From: Dama dama | Taxonomy: Eukaryota; Chordata; Mammalia; Artiodactyla; Cervidae | DNA: 64,000 nucleotides | Reading direction: 5' to 3' | NCBI RefSeq assembly: GCF_033118175.1 | Contig: NC_083693.1 | Location: forward strand, 27,847,981-27,911,980 | The notes under the pieces: model-generated | Database searches by the model: none | Told to the model about the DNA's origin: nothing | The model's input: the letters and a program-made list of their open reading frames with translations, nothing else | Part shown: piece by piece, positions 11,909 through 23,056 of the stretch | Layout: every line of letters starts with the position of its first letter | How positions within the stretch are numbered: position 1 is the first letter of the stretch | Position numbers and translations under genes: made by a program

Positions 11909-12010
11909 TATATGTATATGTATATATATGATCACTGCATTGTACAGCAGAAACTAACACACAAAAAATTGTAAACCAATTATACTCCAATAACAACAAA
12001 TAAGAGTAAT
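11909..12010 (+). mobile_element. L1 3' UTR, closing part
   Basis: Resumes at a TATATG-rich segment and ends CAATTATACTCCAATAACAA, the usual L1 end. Joined with the part before the BovB element it forms one L1 tail. Confidence 0.78.
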
Positions 12011-12579
12011 TAAAGGGAGACCACACCTATGAAGAGAAAATTCTTCTCCTGGAATAGGAAGGGCCTGTCAAGGGGAGGCAGCCCCAGACCCACTGAACTG
12101 TGCAGACCACCCGGAAGCACCAGGAGAGAAGCGGTTCCAAGCGGGAGCGGGTTCCAAAACAGAAGCATGGCCTGCCCTGTCTTCTTCATGGAATCCTGAA
12201 GATGGAAGCAATTCTCAGAATGAAAACAAAACTGCCCCAGCCTCTGGTTTTGAAAGAAGTAAGGGGACTCTGCAGAGTGTTCTCTATCTCAAGCCGCCGT
12301 GGCTCTATGATCCCTAAACTCCTTTCTTGGCTTTGCACCGTGATGGTCTGGCACAGAACAAACTGGCCAGAGGGAAAGCTCAGAGCAGCAATAACTTTTC
12401 TGGAAGTGCCCCTGAACAGGGTGCTGCCTGGACGTGCTCAAGCCCCGGAGGTTGCCAAGACCCAGGGCCATTTGCATCTGGTTTTATTTAGAAACTCCTC
12501 TAGGTGCATCTCTATCAAGTTCAAGGAGAAAGCCCAGGCCTGCCCTCACCACCACCAATCTCAACAAAGTCTTCTGGCT
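12011..12579. other. unique intronic sequence
   Basis: A 201-codon plus-strand ORF begins here (12100), but it runs into BovB sequence, has no family likeness and is rejected as coding. Confidence 0.4.
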
Positions 12580-12803
12580 TTGTGGTTGTTCAGTTGCTCA
12601 GTTGTGTCTGGCTCTTTGCAATCCCCTGAACTGAAGCATGCCAGGCCTCCCTGTCCATCACCAACTCCCAGAGTTTGCTCAAACTCGTGTCCATTGAGTC
12701 GGTGACACTATCCAACCATCTCATCCTCCATCGCTCCCTTCTCCTGCCTTCTTTTAATTTCATGGCTGCAGTCACCGTCTGCAGTGATTTTGGAGCCCAA
12801 GAT
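12580..12803 (-). mobile_element. BovB LINE 3' fragment with internal deletion
   Basis: The antisense BovB 3' end reads normally to about 12751, then jumps from the CCTTCTCCTGCCTTC block directly to TTTTAATTTCATGGCTGCAG, which normally lies several hundred bases further. A large internal deletion or template jump is implied. Confidence 0.85.
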
Positions 12804-13158
12804 AATATTTGCAAATGGCCGTGAAAGCGCATCCTAAGATTGTGGCAGGGAGTACAACCATCCCTGTACCTTTAACCAGAGACCAGGCGCTGGGCAGCAC
12901 GTGCCATCTGCAAAGGACACAGCTTCAGGGGAGACTCGGAGCAGGGAAGGAGGGGACGTGCCCTGCCCGTGCCCCAGAACAAAGAGAGATTTCACCCAAA
13001 TTCCCAATGCCTCCCTTTCATTCCAGTTGCATGTCTACACTCCACTCATTTTTTAAAATTTCAGTGCAATATTTTCTGGTTTTATTGAAAAAAATTGACA
13101 TAAGATAAAAGCAACCATTTTAAAGTATGTAATTTCGTAGCATTTAGTACATTCATAA
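12804..13158. repeat. unique sequence ending in an old L1-like fragment
   Basis: From about 13068, TTTTATTGAAAAAAATTGAC and AACCATTTTAAAGTATG resemble the end of an old mammalian L1. The left part is unique. Confidence 0.45.
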
Positions 13159-13385
13159 TGGGGCTTCCCAGGTGGCACAGTGGTATAGAATCTGCCTACC
13201 AATGCAGGAGACACAAGAAATGTGAGTTAGATCCCTGGATCGGGAAGATTCCCTGGAGCAGAAAATAGCAACCCACTCCAGTATTCTTGCCTGGAGAATC
13301 TCATGGACAGAGGAGCCTGGAAAGCTACAGTTCCTAGGGCCACAAACAGTCGGACATGACTGAAGTGACTTAGTAGCAGTAGTAG
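13159..13385 (+). repeat. BOV-A2 SINE
   Basis: From GGGGCTTCCCAGGTGGCACAG to CGGACATGACTGAAGTGAC followed by a short AGT repeat. It carries the longer ACACAAGAAATGTG insert in the head region. CATAAT flanks both ends. Confidence 0.93.
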
Positions 13386-14200
13386 CATAATATAGACATA
13401 ATATAAAACAGCAATTCTGGGTACATAAGCAAAACATACTCTTAAAAGAGAACAAAACAGTATATGTTAACAGGACTCCAAGATGAACTAATTTCCGTAA
13501 TCAGGCAATGAATTTCGCTCTGGGTTTCCTAGCAGCTCAGGTGAAAAAGGAAGCAAATCAAGTTAGGAAAAGTCATTTGTAGAGATAACCATTTTTTTCC
13601 CTAACATTAAATCCAGAAAGGCATCCATAACATGGATCCTTGTATAAAAGATTGTGTGTGACATTGCAGAAAATGTACTCTTTATATTTCTGCAAGAGAT
13701 AGAAATGTTCTTCAAATGAGTGGCTTTGATTTTTTTTTTCTTTTTAATCAACTCTATATGGATCATGAACACATTTCAACTGTAATTCGATAAAGCAAAG
13801 AAAATACGGCCCAGACACACTGCTTTCTAAATGCCCGATTTAATACGTGAATCAAACGTGAAGAAGCTCAAAGAAACAACCCTGAAACATCCATGAAAGT
13901 CTCCCTCTAACAGTTTGTTTCTTCAGCACACGACTCTCTAGCACACAGATTCTTTAACGCATGCCCGTGATGCAGATATTTTATGAGCTGGTCACAAGGA
14001 GGGCCTCAAGGTTCGACATTAGGTGAACAATAGGGGAAGCCGTTATTCAGCTGTGGGTTTACAAGAAGCTTCCGTGTCAATGAACCGCTGTCCCACCCAG
14101 CAATGTTACTACAATTGGCTACCCTTTTCTCTTCCCTCTCCCAGCTCTTCCCACCTTCCCAACCTGGCCCAAGCTTCCTCAAAGTCATTTTTGGTCACTA
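13386..14200. other. unique A+T-rich intronic sequence
   Basis: No repeat or gene recognised apart from a short T run near 13730. Confidence 0.4.
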
Positions 14201-14435
14201 CATCACACACATACATACACACACACACACACCAGGCCCCCCACAGTCAGCACTATGGTCCACTTCTGAGGCTGCCATAAGCCAAGAAGAAACTCAGCAG
14301 GCAAATGTGCAAATATTTGCTGAGAACCATGTCTGAAGTCAGGGCCTCTGGACTGGGTGGACCCCAACTCCATCCTCACCCCATCTTGGGTCAGAAGCAC
14401 TTCTGCCACACACACACACACATGCACACACAGAT
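14201..14435. repeat. two short (CA)n microsatellites
   Basis: CA runs lie at about 14203-14233 and 14407-14433, separated by unique sequence. They could vary in length between animals. Confidence 0.85.
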
Positions 14436-14929
14436 GCACAAGTCCAGCATCCACAGGGCTGGAAGGTGGCTGCCCTGGGCACCTGCTTGACCCAGGTTTA
14501 TCCTGCAGTAAAATAAAAATATGCCTTTTTGATGTCAGAGATCAACATGATTAGCTTTCTAGCATGGCTCCTCCTCAGACACACGGGGAGAAGAGCAAAG
14601 AACATGTATTGATCACCTACAACCTGGAGGAGTAAATCTCACTTCACATAATCCCCACAAGAATCTGAAATCAGAGCATCGCTCCTGTCTGACACCTAAA
14701 GAAAAACCCAGAATGAAATGAGGGAGGGACAAGGACAAAGCTGCTGAAACACATACTTGAAGGTCTTTTCAAGTCTGTCCTGGCCTTTCTCTCACAAGAG
14801 CTGACACTGCAAAGTCCAGACAGACAGACACACAAGGCAGTCTGGCATCTTCTGGGAAGGTGGAGAGAGCTCTGTGGTTCAGAAGCAAGTGTGTCAATGA
14901 ATTTCAAATAATCGTCGTGGGCACATAGG
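14436..14929. other. unique intronic sequence
   Basis: No repeat or gene recognised. Confidence 0.4.
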
Positions 14930-15140
14930 GCTAACTCTCTGCCAGGCTCTGTTTTAAATGTTTGCAGTCATTCATTTACCGTCACCCCTACTCACCCTGT
15001 GAGAGAAATACTACTACAATCCCCATTCTACAGAGAAGAAGCTGAGGCACAGAGGGGCCAGGTAACTTGCCTAAGGTCACACAGTATAACCAGGGTTTGC
15101 ATTGAGGTGATGCAGCCTGGGCACCCATGCTCTTAGCCAC
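14930..15140 (-). repeat. MIR SINE
   Basis: Contains AGAAGCTGAGGCACAGAGG and GGTCACACAGTATAACCAGG, the core of the mammalian-wide MIR element in reverse. Confidence 0.85.
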
Positions 15141-15428
15141 TGTATGGTTTTCTAGCGCTCCCACAATACAGTACTACAAACTGGATGACTTAAAACAGCA
15201 GAAATTAATTCTTTTACAGCTCTGGAGGCTAGAAGTCTGAAATCAAGGTGTCTGGAGGGTCTCGCTCTCTCTGCCAGCTCTAGGGGTCAAACCCTCCTGG
15301 CCTCTTCTGACTTCCGGTGGCTATTAGCAATCCTTAACATCCCTTGGCTTCTCACTGCATACCTCCAGTCTTGGCGCCATCCTCACATGGCCTTCCTCCC
15401 TGTGTGTGTCTGCGTCTTCACGTGGCCT

Positions 15429-15795
15429 TATTTTTTCTTTTTGGAAAATGTATAATTTTTCTCCTTTAACTCTTTTTTATTATTGTTTTTATTCTTTTTA
15501 AATTGAAGTATAGTTAATTTACAATGCTGTGTTAGTTTCAAGTGTATAGCAAAGTGACTCAGCTATATAAACCTATTTTTTAATGTTTTATTTTATTTTT
15601 TGGCCACAGGGCATGTGGGATCTTAGTTTCCCAACTAGAGATAGAACTTGTGCCTCCTGCATTGGAAACACAGAGGCTTAACCACTGGATTGCCAGGGAA
15701 TCCAGTGGGAATCCAGGGAATCCCTATATACTCTTTTTCAGATTCTTTTCCATCATAGGTTTTCAAGATATTGAGTATCGTTCCCTGTGGACATA
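15429..15795 (-). mobile_element. L1 3' end nested in the old repeat
   Basis: AAATTGAAGTATAGTTAATT, ACAATGCTGTGTTAGTTTCA and ATATTGAGTATCGTTCCCTG are ruminant L1 end text in minus orientation. It is itself interrupted by a CHR SINE. Confidence 0.75.
15585..15722 (-). repeat. CHR-type SINE nested in L1
   Basis: GGCCACAGGGCATGTGGGAT and GAGGCTTAACCACTGGATTG mark a minus-strand CHR-2-like copy. L1 text continues on both sides. Confidence 0.85.
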
Positions 15796-15848
15796 GCCTT
15801 CTTATAAGGACACCAGTCCCTGGATTCAGGGCCCACTTCCATCCAGTA

Positions 15849-16070
15849 CAGGGCTTCCCTGGTGGCTCAGATGGTAAAGAATCTGCCTGCAGTGCAGGAG
15901 AGCTGGGTTCGATTCCTGGGTTGGGAAGATCCCCTGGAGAAGGGAATGGCTACCCACTCCAGTATTCTTGCCTAGAGAATTCCATGGACAGAGGAGCCTG
16001 GCGGGCTACAGTCCATGGGATTGCAGAGTCTGACACGAATGAGCAACTGACGCTTTCACTTTCACTTTCT
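15849..16070 (+). repeat. BOV-A2 SINE nested in the old repeat
   Basis: A well-preserved full-length copy. It is flanked by the exact direct repeat CATCCAGTA (15840-15848 and 16071-16079), a target-site duplication. Confidence 0.95.
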
Positions 16071-16175
16071 CATCCAGTATGCATCTTAACTAATTACACT
16101 GCCAAGACCAAGTGAGGTCACATTCTGAGTTTCCATGAGGATGTGACTTTTAGGAGAACATTATTCAACCCAGTA

Positions 16176-17308
16176 GAGTCACCACGCTACACTGTTTCTA
16201 GAAAGAAAAGTAACTAGAGCCAAGATTCCCTTGAGCCAGGAAAATATAAAGCAGAAAATGAAACCAGAGAGAATTAAGACAGAAAATGCAGCAAGGTCTC
16301 ACGCTGCATCCTCCCAGGTGAGACCAGCTTCACCAGCACGCCTGCCCTGTGATCCTAGCTTGAAAAGAACTCGCCATCCAATCCTCACAGTCAGATGGGG
16401 AAAGGTCCGCGCCCCCACAAGGAGGAGAGATCCTTAAGGGCAGACCCCCAGGGCTCATCTTCATGCCCAGGCATCCAGAGCAGCACCTGTGGTGCAGCAG
16501 GGGCTCAGCCTAGGGGTGGGGAATAGAGGGCTTTCTGAATTCTCTCTCTTCTCCCCATTCCTGTGTCCGGCTTCCTCCCTTGCCTAGCATTTAGGCTCAG
16601 GAAGCAATTCTGAAGTTCAGCAATAATAGTTTATCAGAGAGAAAACATCCCAGTTTGTTCACAGCCTCACTGGCAAATCCAGATTTGAATGGAGCATCAT
16701 CCTTGGGGATCGGGAAGGAAAGCTGCGATCAGCAGGGACGGCCGGAGCAGCACAGCTCCAGGGTAAATGCACACCCAACGGCTTCTCCTGGTACCCATCA
16801 CCCCCTCTCTCTTTGAGCTGTTACTTGTTGTGCATGCACTCACCCCTGCATCACACCATCACTACTCACCCCTCCCCTCTCCCCCTGCAACGCTCAGTAT
16901 TGGCTGCTGCCTCCCAGGATGCCAGGAGGGAGCTGCTGGGAGAGGAACTCAGAGGGTCAAAAGGCAGATTTCAGCAGAGTTAGGCTAACGCAGGGATGAA
17001 AGAGGAGAAGAAACAAGGCCTAAGGACTTATAGAATGAGAGATGGAGAAACTTCAGATCTAATGCTAGTAGTAGACGCACAGAGGCATTTTGCAAACCGA
17101 ATGCAAGGTGGACCACTTCTGGTAAGAAACTTGCCATCGGGTGCCTCCAGGGAAAGGAAGCTGGCAGTGAGAAGGGCAACTTTCCACTGTACCTTTTGAA
17201 TCCTGAGCCACAAAGAATGACACCCGCTTAGAAGATATGTAATAAAAATGCAAACATTCATACAAAGGGTTTTTGTTCTTCACCTCTATTCTATCAGAAA
17301 ATGGAAGG
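16176..17308. other. unique intronic sequence
   Basis: No repeat or gene recognised. Confidence 0.4.
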
Positions 17309-17410
17309 AGTACCCTGGGAGCCTAGGGGATAGGATTCCAGGCTTTCACTGCAGGGACCCAAGTTCAATCTTTGGTCAGATCCTGCAAGCCACGAGGCCC
17401 AGGGAGGAAA
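17309..17410 (+). repeat. degenerate CHR-type SINE
   Basis: TTCCAGGCTTTCACTGCAGG, CCCAAGTTCAATCTTTGGTC and GATCCTGCAAGCC align loosely with the CHR-2 pattern. Confidence 0.45.
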
Positions 17411-17557
17411 CAATCCGCAGTCTTCCTTAGGTTATGAGGCCTGAAGAGGGAAACGTAAGGAAAGCAGGAGGCCGTGCCTGCACCAGGTCTGCTCAGGGGT
17501 GCCGGCAGCCCCAGGCCCACAGCACTCGCATTTCATCCAGGGTCAAGTGAAGGGTGG

Positions 17558-17900
17558 CGGGCTTCCCTGGTGGCTCAGAGGTAAAGAATCCACCTACCAG
17601 TGCAGGAGACATGAGTTTGATCTCTGATCTGGGAAGCTCCCACACGCCACAGAGCACCTAAGCTCATGCGCCAAAACTACTGAGCCGGCGCTCTAGAGCC
17701 CGCGAGCCACAACGACTGAGCCCCCGTGCTGCAACGACTGAAGCCTGCGTGCCCTTAGAGCCTGTGCTCCGCAACAAGAGACGCCACTGTGATCAGAAGC
17801 CCCTGCACCCCAGCTAGAGAGTAGCCCCCGCTCGCCACAACTAGAGAAAGAGCCCGTGCAGCAACAAAGACCCAGCAGAGCCAAAAATACATAAATAGAT
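17558..17900 (+). repeat. CHR-1-like long tRNA SINE
   Basis: Full length from GGGCTTCCCTGGTGGCTCAG through AAAACTACTGAGCC and CCGCAACAAGAGACGCC to the CCAAAAATACATAAAT tail. Confidence 0.93.
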
Positions 17901-18741
17901 CACTTAAATGAGGGCTGGAGACGGGCTGCTGCCTTCTAAGTCAGCTGGGGTAAGGATAGCAGAAACTGCTGACCCCCCATCCCAAAGGGACAAAACGCTG
18001 AGGTATCAAAAAGGCCTCTTAAGTTTTATTTACATACCCCGGGGCTTAAGGTCCAACTTCCTGGCCACACCAGGGACCAGGGCTGGGTACTGAAAACCCA
18101 CACTCGGTGGCCCCAGGCACCTGTCCCCACCCAGAGAGAGGCCATCCTAAGTACCTGTAGCCTATGAAAGAGAGACACTTGGCTGCAGAATCAAATGTGC
18201 CCAGTGTTCACCCACCCAGCCTGAGTGCCTGGCTCCATCGGTGCCGGGTCGGGGCAGAGGAAGAATTCTGCCAGCCCCTAACTGGCAGGGAGACTTGGCA
18301 GAGGGCTGAAACACCTGGGCACAGCCAGGGGGAGAGATGTCTCCTTAATCCAAGCTGGACGTGCCTCCTGTCACCTCACCCATCCTCCCCAAGAACAGGA
18401 TTCCAGGGGACATACCCCAGGAGGTGACCCAAAAGGATGATGGCTAGTTGCTTGGGGAATTACTGTCACCCCCTCTTAAGGGAGCTCAGGGTCATCCCAA
18501 ACACACAGCCTCCTCCTGCTCCAAGAACTCCAGAATCTATTATCAGCCCCTCTCTTAGGAAATGTCCCTTATCCGGCTTTACTGTGGTTGTCTGTGAAAT
18601 AGCCTCAGGCTCAACCTGTCTTTATCTACAAATGCCCTGCAAATAAGAACTATCTTTGGTTGTGACTCCAAAGTACCAGTGGAATGAGGCAAGCTCAGCA
18701 GTTTAGGGTTCCAAGTTGACAGATCTTCAAAGCCTGACTCT
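17901..18741. other. unique intronic sequence
   Basis: No repeat or gene recognised. Confidence 0.4.
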
Positions 18742-18837
18742 TACGGCCAGTAAGCACGTGAAAAAGATGCTCAATATCACTAGTCACTAGGAAAATGCAA
18801 ATCAAAACCTTAATGAGATTCCACCTCACACTGTTAG

Positions 18838-19284
18838 GATCAGTTCAGTTCAGTTCAGTCGCTCAGCTGTGTTCGACTCTTTGAGACCCCATGGACTGTA
18901 CCACGCCGGCTTCCCTGTCCATCACAACTCTTGAAGCTTGCTCAAACTCAAGTCCATCGAGTCATTGATGCCATCCAACCATCTCATCCTCTGTTGTTCC
19001 CTTCTCCTCCTGCCTTCAATCTTTCCCAGGATCAGGGTCTTCTTCAGTGAGTCAGTTCTTCACATCAGGTGGCCAAAGTATTGGAGTTTCAGCTTCAGCA
19101 TCGGTCCTTCCAATAAATATTCAGGATTTCCTTTAGGATGGACTGGTTGGATCTCCTTGCAGTCCAAGGGACTCTCAAGAGTCTTCTCCAACACCACAGT
19201 TCGAAAGCATCTATTCTTCGGTGCTCAGCTTTCTTTATGGTCCAACTCTCACATCCATACATGACTACTGGAAAAACCATAGAT
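18838..19284 (-). mobile_element. BovB LINE 3' fragment nested in L1
   Basis: Begins with the terminal CAGTTCAGTTCAGTTCAGTC repeat and extends about 440 bases. The minus strand encodes remnants such as VFPVVMYGCESWTIKKAEHR of the RTE protein. Confidence 0.93.
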
Positions 19285-19428
19285 TATCAAAAAAGCAGAA
19301 AGTAACACATGTTGACAGAAATGTGGTTCTAACTTGAACCCTTGTGCATTGTTCATTAGACTGCAAAATGGTGCAACCAGCATAGAAAACCATACATTTC
19401 TCAAAACATTAAAAATCATATGATCCAG

Positions 19429-19754
19429 GGCTTCCCTGGTGGCTCAGTGGTAAAGAATCCACCTGCCAATGCAAGAGACATGGGTTTGATCCCTGGTCCG
19501 GGAAGATCCCACACGCCTCAGAGCAACTAAGGCCATGTGCCACAACTACTGAGCCTGTGCTCTGGAGCTCATGGTGCTGCAATTACTGAAGCCTGAGAGC
19601 CCTAGAGCCCATGTTGTGCAACAAGAGAAGCCACTGCAGCGAGAAACCCGCACACAACTAGAGAGTAGCCCCACTCGACAGAACTAGAGAAGAGCCCGCG
19701 CGCAGCAACAAAGACCCAGAGCAGCTATAATAAATAAAAATTTTTTTTAAAGTT
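19429..19754 (+). repeat. CHR-1-like SINE nested in L1
   Basis: Full length with a T/A-rich end, flanked by an exact 11-base direct repeat ATATGATCCAG (19418-19428 and 19755-19765). This shows the pre-insertion L1 sequence directly. Confidence 0.95.
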
Positions 19755-20173
19755 ATATGATCCAGAAATTCCACTTCTAGAGATTATTCAAAAAAAAAAT
19801 TTTGAAACCAGAGTCTCACAGAGAGATTTGTAAAGCCAAGTTCATTGCAACATTCATGATAGCCAAAGGTTCAGGAAACCCAAGTGTCAACCCAAGGGAT
19901 GAATGGATACATGGAACAACCTGTGGTGTATACACAGAATGGGCTATTAGTCAGTCTTAAAAAGGAAGGAAATTCTGACACATGCTACAACATGGATGAA
20001 ACTTGAGGCTATACCAAGTATCAATAAAATAAGCAAGTAACAAAGAGATAAATATTGTAAGATTCCACTTACATGAGGTACCAAGCATAGTCAAATTCAT
20101 AGAGACAAAATGTAGAAGGTTGGTTGCCAGGGGTGGAGGCCGGGAAGAGAAATGGGAAATTATTGTTTAATGG

Positions 20174-20402
20174 ATGCTTGCGTGCATGCTAAGTTGCTTC
20201 AGTCCTGTCTAACTCTTTGTAATCTTATGGGCTGTAGCCCGCCAGGCTCCTCTGTCCATGGGATTCTCCCAGCAAGAATACTAGAGTGGGTTGCCAGCCC
20301 CTCCTCCAGGGGATCTTTCTGACCCAGGGATCAAACTCACACCTCTTAAGTCTCCCGCATTGGCAGCCAGGTTCTTTACCACTAGCACCACCTGGGAAGC
20401 CC
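20174..20402 (-). repeat. BOV-A2 SINE nested in L1
   Basis: Minus-strand copy with GGATTCTCCCAGCAAGAATA, CTGACCCAGGGATCAAACTC and the head GGGCTTCCCAGGTGGTGC. Confidence 0.93.
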
Positions 20403-20798
20403 CAAACCAGAGCGCCCAGTTTAATGAGTACAGAGTTCCAGTTCTGCATGGTAAAGAGCTCTGGAGTTGGGTTGCATGATAATGTGAATGTTTTTCATAC
20501 CAGTGAGCTGCACACTTAAAACTGATGAAGAAAATGAACTTTATATTATGTGTATTTTATCACAATTAGAAAAAGGAAAACCTAACACCGTGCCCATCCT
20601 CCAGGCTGCCTCGGAGCCGCCACCTTGGAATAACACTTGGAGCACAGAATATCGGCTTTTCCCAATGGCCTCCGGGGCCCAGACCATCTCAAACCACTAG
20701 ATGAACCCAGCTGTGCCCAAGGAATCCTTTCTAATCTGGCCCGACTCTCTGCACATCATCGGGCAAGTCACACGACACCCTACAAAACATGAGGAGCG

Positions 20799-20930
20799 GT
20801 CAAGGGACTAACACTCTGGGCTCCCACTGCATGGGGCCCGGGTTTGATCCCTGGTCAAGGAACTAGATCCCACATGCCACAGCTAAGATCCAGCAGAGCC
20901 AAATTAATTAATTAATTTTTTTAAAAAAGA
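20799..20930 (+). repeat. CHR-type SINE
   Basis: Has GGGCCCGGGTTTGATCCCTG, AACTAGATCCCACATGCC and a TTAATTAATTAATT tail. The head is diverged. Confidence 0.8.
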
Positions 20931-21099
20931 CAGGAGGAGAGTGTTTTACTTCAGTGTAAGCAGGTACCCGGTACTGACGCTTCTCATGGGTTTTCTTAGG
21001 AGGACTGCATAGAAAACTGCCCCAGGCCTGCAAAGAGGCAGGCCTCTGTGACAAGACCATGGTCATTAGTGCAGGAGACTCAGACTACAGAGTTCTGCC

Positions 21100-21298
21100 A
21101 TAGCTGAACTGGAACTTGCCCTTACCACTTTCTAGGTGTATGACCCTCTGAGACCTTCTGGATCTGTCTAAGCTTAGATTTTCTCCTTTGTAAAATGGGA
21201 AAATAATGCTTCAGTGAGAGCTGTTCTGAGAACGAGAGATGATTCCTGCTGAGTAGCCAGCATCCAGAAGGCATTTAGTAAGTGGAATTATGATGATG
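21100..21298 (+). repeat. MIR SINE
   Basis: Shows the MIR order: a diverged head, TTTCTCCTTTGTAAAATGGG, then AAGGCATTTAGTAAGTGG. Confidence 0.75.
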
Positions 21299-21516
21299 GG
21301 CCTTCCCAGGTGGGGCTAGTGGTAAAGGATCCACCTGCCAATGCAGGAGATGCAAGAGACTCGGGGTTTGACCTGGGTCGGGAAGATTCCCTGGAGAAAG
21401 AATTGGCTACCCACTCCAGTGTTCTTACCTAGAGAATCCCATGGACAGAGGAGCCTGGTGGACTACAGTCCACCGGTCACGAAGAGTCGGACACGACTAA
21501 GGCGACTTAACATGCA
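21299..21516 (+). repeat. BOV-A2 SINE
   Basis: Inserted at the MIR end; ATGATGATG occurs at both sides and looks like a target duplication. The body has CACTCCAGTGTTCTTACC and CGGACACGACTAAGGCGAC. Confidence 0.92.
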
Positions 21517-22636
21517 CCATGATGATGAACATTCTGAGTTTTAACCACCCACGTTGTCAGCAGAGCCCCAACACGCCTGCTCTCAGGTTCACAGCCCACT
21601 TGCAGGGCTGGGGTTCCTGGGAGGTGTTACCCCCAGGCCATGCGTGACTGTGCTGCCTCTGTGCCCCACACCAGGACCAGGAGCTCGAAAACGTCACCAT
21701 CAGCATCCGTCCCTGACCCCCTGACCCCCTCACCGGGGCTCTGACTTTATGTTCACCCTCGGGAGAGGAGGAGCTTCAGGCTGCCTGGGATTCCCTTGGC
21801 TTAAGAGTTCTTCCTTCTCATCAAACCCACCTGTCTGTAAACCCAACCTGCATCTCCCACCGAGACTTTTCTCCACCCCAGCAGCAAGGACAGCTTATAC
21901 CACAGAGGGCATGAGCTCACCCACCTGGGCTCTCTCACAACACAGCCTGGATGACAGACGCCATAGCAACAGGCCTAGCAACCATGACAGGAGACAACCT
22001 CTTGGACACAGACCGATGAGAAATAAGTAAACAGCCCCCAGCCACGTACGGAGGAAGGGCTGCTGAGGGCCAGAGGTGCACACACGTGCGCGACACCACC
22101 CGCCTGGGCACAGGGTGAAGCCCATCAGCCAAGTCCGCCTTCCCCTTTCAACATCAAAGGGAAAGAATCAATGGGCAAGGGACAGGGGAGGCTGGAAATC
22201 CTGCAGCAAATTAAGTTTAATCCTCTCCAGCCAGCTGTGTGGCTGTTGGTATATAAAGGTGCTATCTGCTCTGGACTGACAGGTCCCTGATAACGGGGCA
22301 GGGAGGGGGAGCCCGGCCTGGCAGCTAGGGCACTGCAGCTGTGGGGACCCCAGAGCCGCTGGAGGCTGGTCCCTCGAGGCAGAAAGCTGGCGTCCTGGCT
22401 TCAGTGCTCTGCAGCCAGGGAACCCAGAGGAAGCCTAGGAATTAGAACCTACCCTGTCCTCCTTGCCCTGGGCAGAACTCTAGAAGTAGCCATCATTCTC
22501 CTTGGACAAGGTTGACCAAGGCCAGGCCTCCGCCAGCCCAACTATGAGGGCATTTCCATTTCCAGAGCAGTTCATCCTGACAGGAACTGAAGCTCCTGGA
22601 GTGATGATGACCTGTTCGGACTTCCAAAATCAAGAC
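21517..22636. other. unique intronic sequence with a TATA-like site
   Basis: No repeat recognised. At 22250-22257 there is TATATAAA followed by GG, in a stretch with GATAAC and CAGCTG motifs. Promoter function is only a possibility. Confidence 0.35.
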
Positions 22637-22842
22637 TTGTTGCTCAGTCACTCAGTCGTGTCCGACTCTTTGCCACCCTATAAACTGTAACCTGCTAGGC
22701 TCCTCTGTCCATGCAATTTTCCAGGCAAGAATATTGGAGTGGGTTGTCCTTCCCTTCTCCAAGGAATCTTCACAATCCAGGGATCGAACCTGCATCTCCT
22801 GTATTGGCAGGCAGATTCTTTATCACTGAGCCACCAGGGAAG
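22637..22842 (-). repeat. BOV-A2 SINE with long target duplication
   Basis: Minus-strand full-length copy between two exact 14-base copies of TCCAAAATCAAGAC (22623-22636 and 22843-22856). The intact duplication suggests a fairly recent insertion. Confidence 0.95.
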
Positions 22843-22879
22843 TCCAAAATCAAGACCAGAAGAGCATTGATGGTGGTGA

Positions 22880-23056
22880 CTGACAAACATTGAACACTTC
22901 CAGGTCCAGGCTTTGCAACTGAGTAAATTACAACCCTGCTCTGCACACCCCACTGAGACAGATGCCATTACCCAACTGCACACACAATGAAACCAGGGAC
23001 CCATGAGGTCACACAGCCCTCACTGGGAAACTTGCATTCAAACCCAGGACTGCCCT
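22880..23056 (-). repeat. MIR SINE
   Basis: CATGAGGTCACACAGCC and TTGCATTCAAACCCAGGACT are MIR core text in reverse. Confidence 0.75.

Larger units (their letters stand above)
15141..16175 (+). repeat. old mammalian repeat, split twice by younger insertions
   Basis: The parts at 15141-15428, 15796-15848 and 16071-16175 form one old interspersed repeat (TACTACAAACTGGATGACTT, CTTATAAGGACACCAGTC, GGTCACATTCTGAG). I recognise the pattern as a widespread mammalian element but could not name its family with confidence. Confidence 0.6.
18742..20578 (+). mobile_element. old L1 LINE 3' region, interrupted three times
   Basis: The parts outside the nested elements read in order as the end of an L1. 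They run from AATGCAAATCAAAACCTTAATG, through CCAGAAATTCCACTTCTAG and ACAACATGGATGAAACTTGA, to GTGTATTTTATCACAATTAG. BovB, a CHR-1-like SINE and BOV-A2 are inserted in it. No coding frame remains. Confidence 0.85.

Noticed and set aside
11673..12026. Reverse-transcriptase-like minus-strand reading
   Set aside because: A real remnant of the BovB protein but truncated and fused to L1 text, so it is recorded as a mobile element and not as a gene.
12100..12705. 201-codon plus-strand ORF
   Set aside because: Its end is antisense BovB sequence and the rest has no family likeness.
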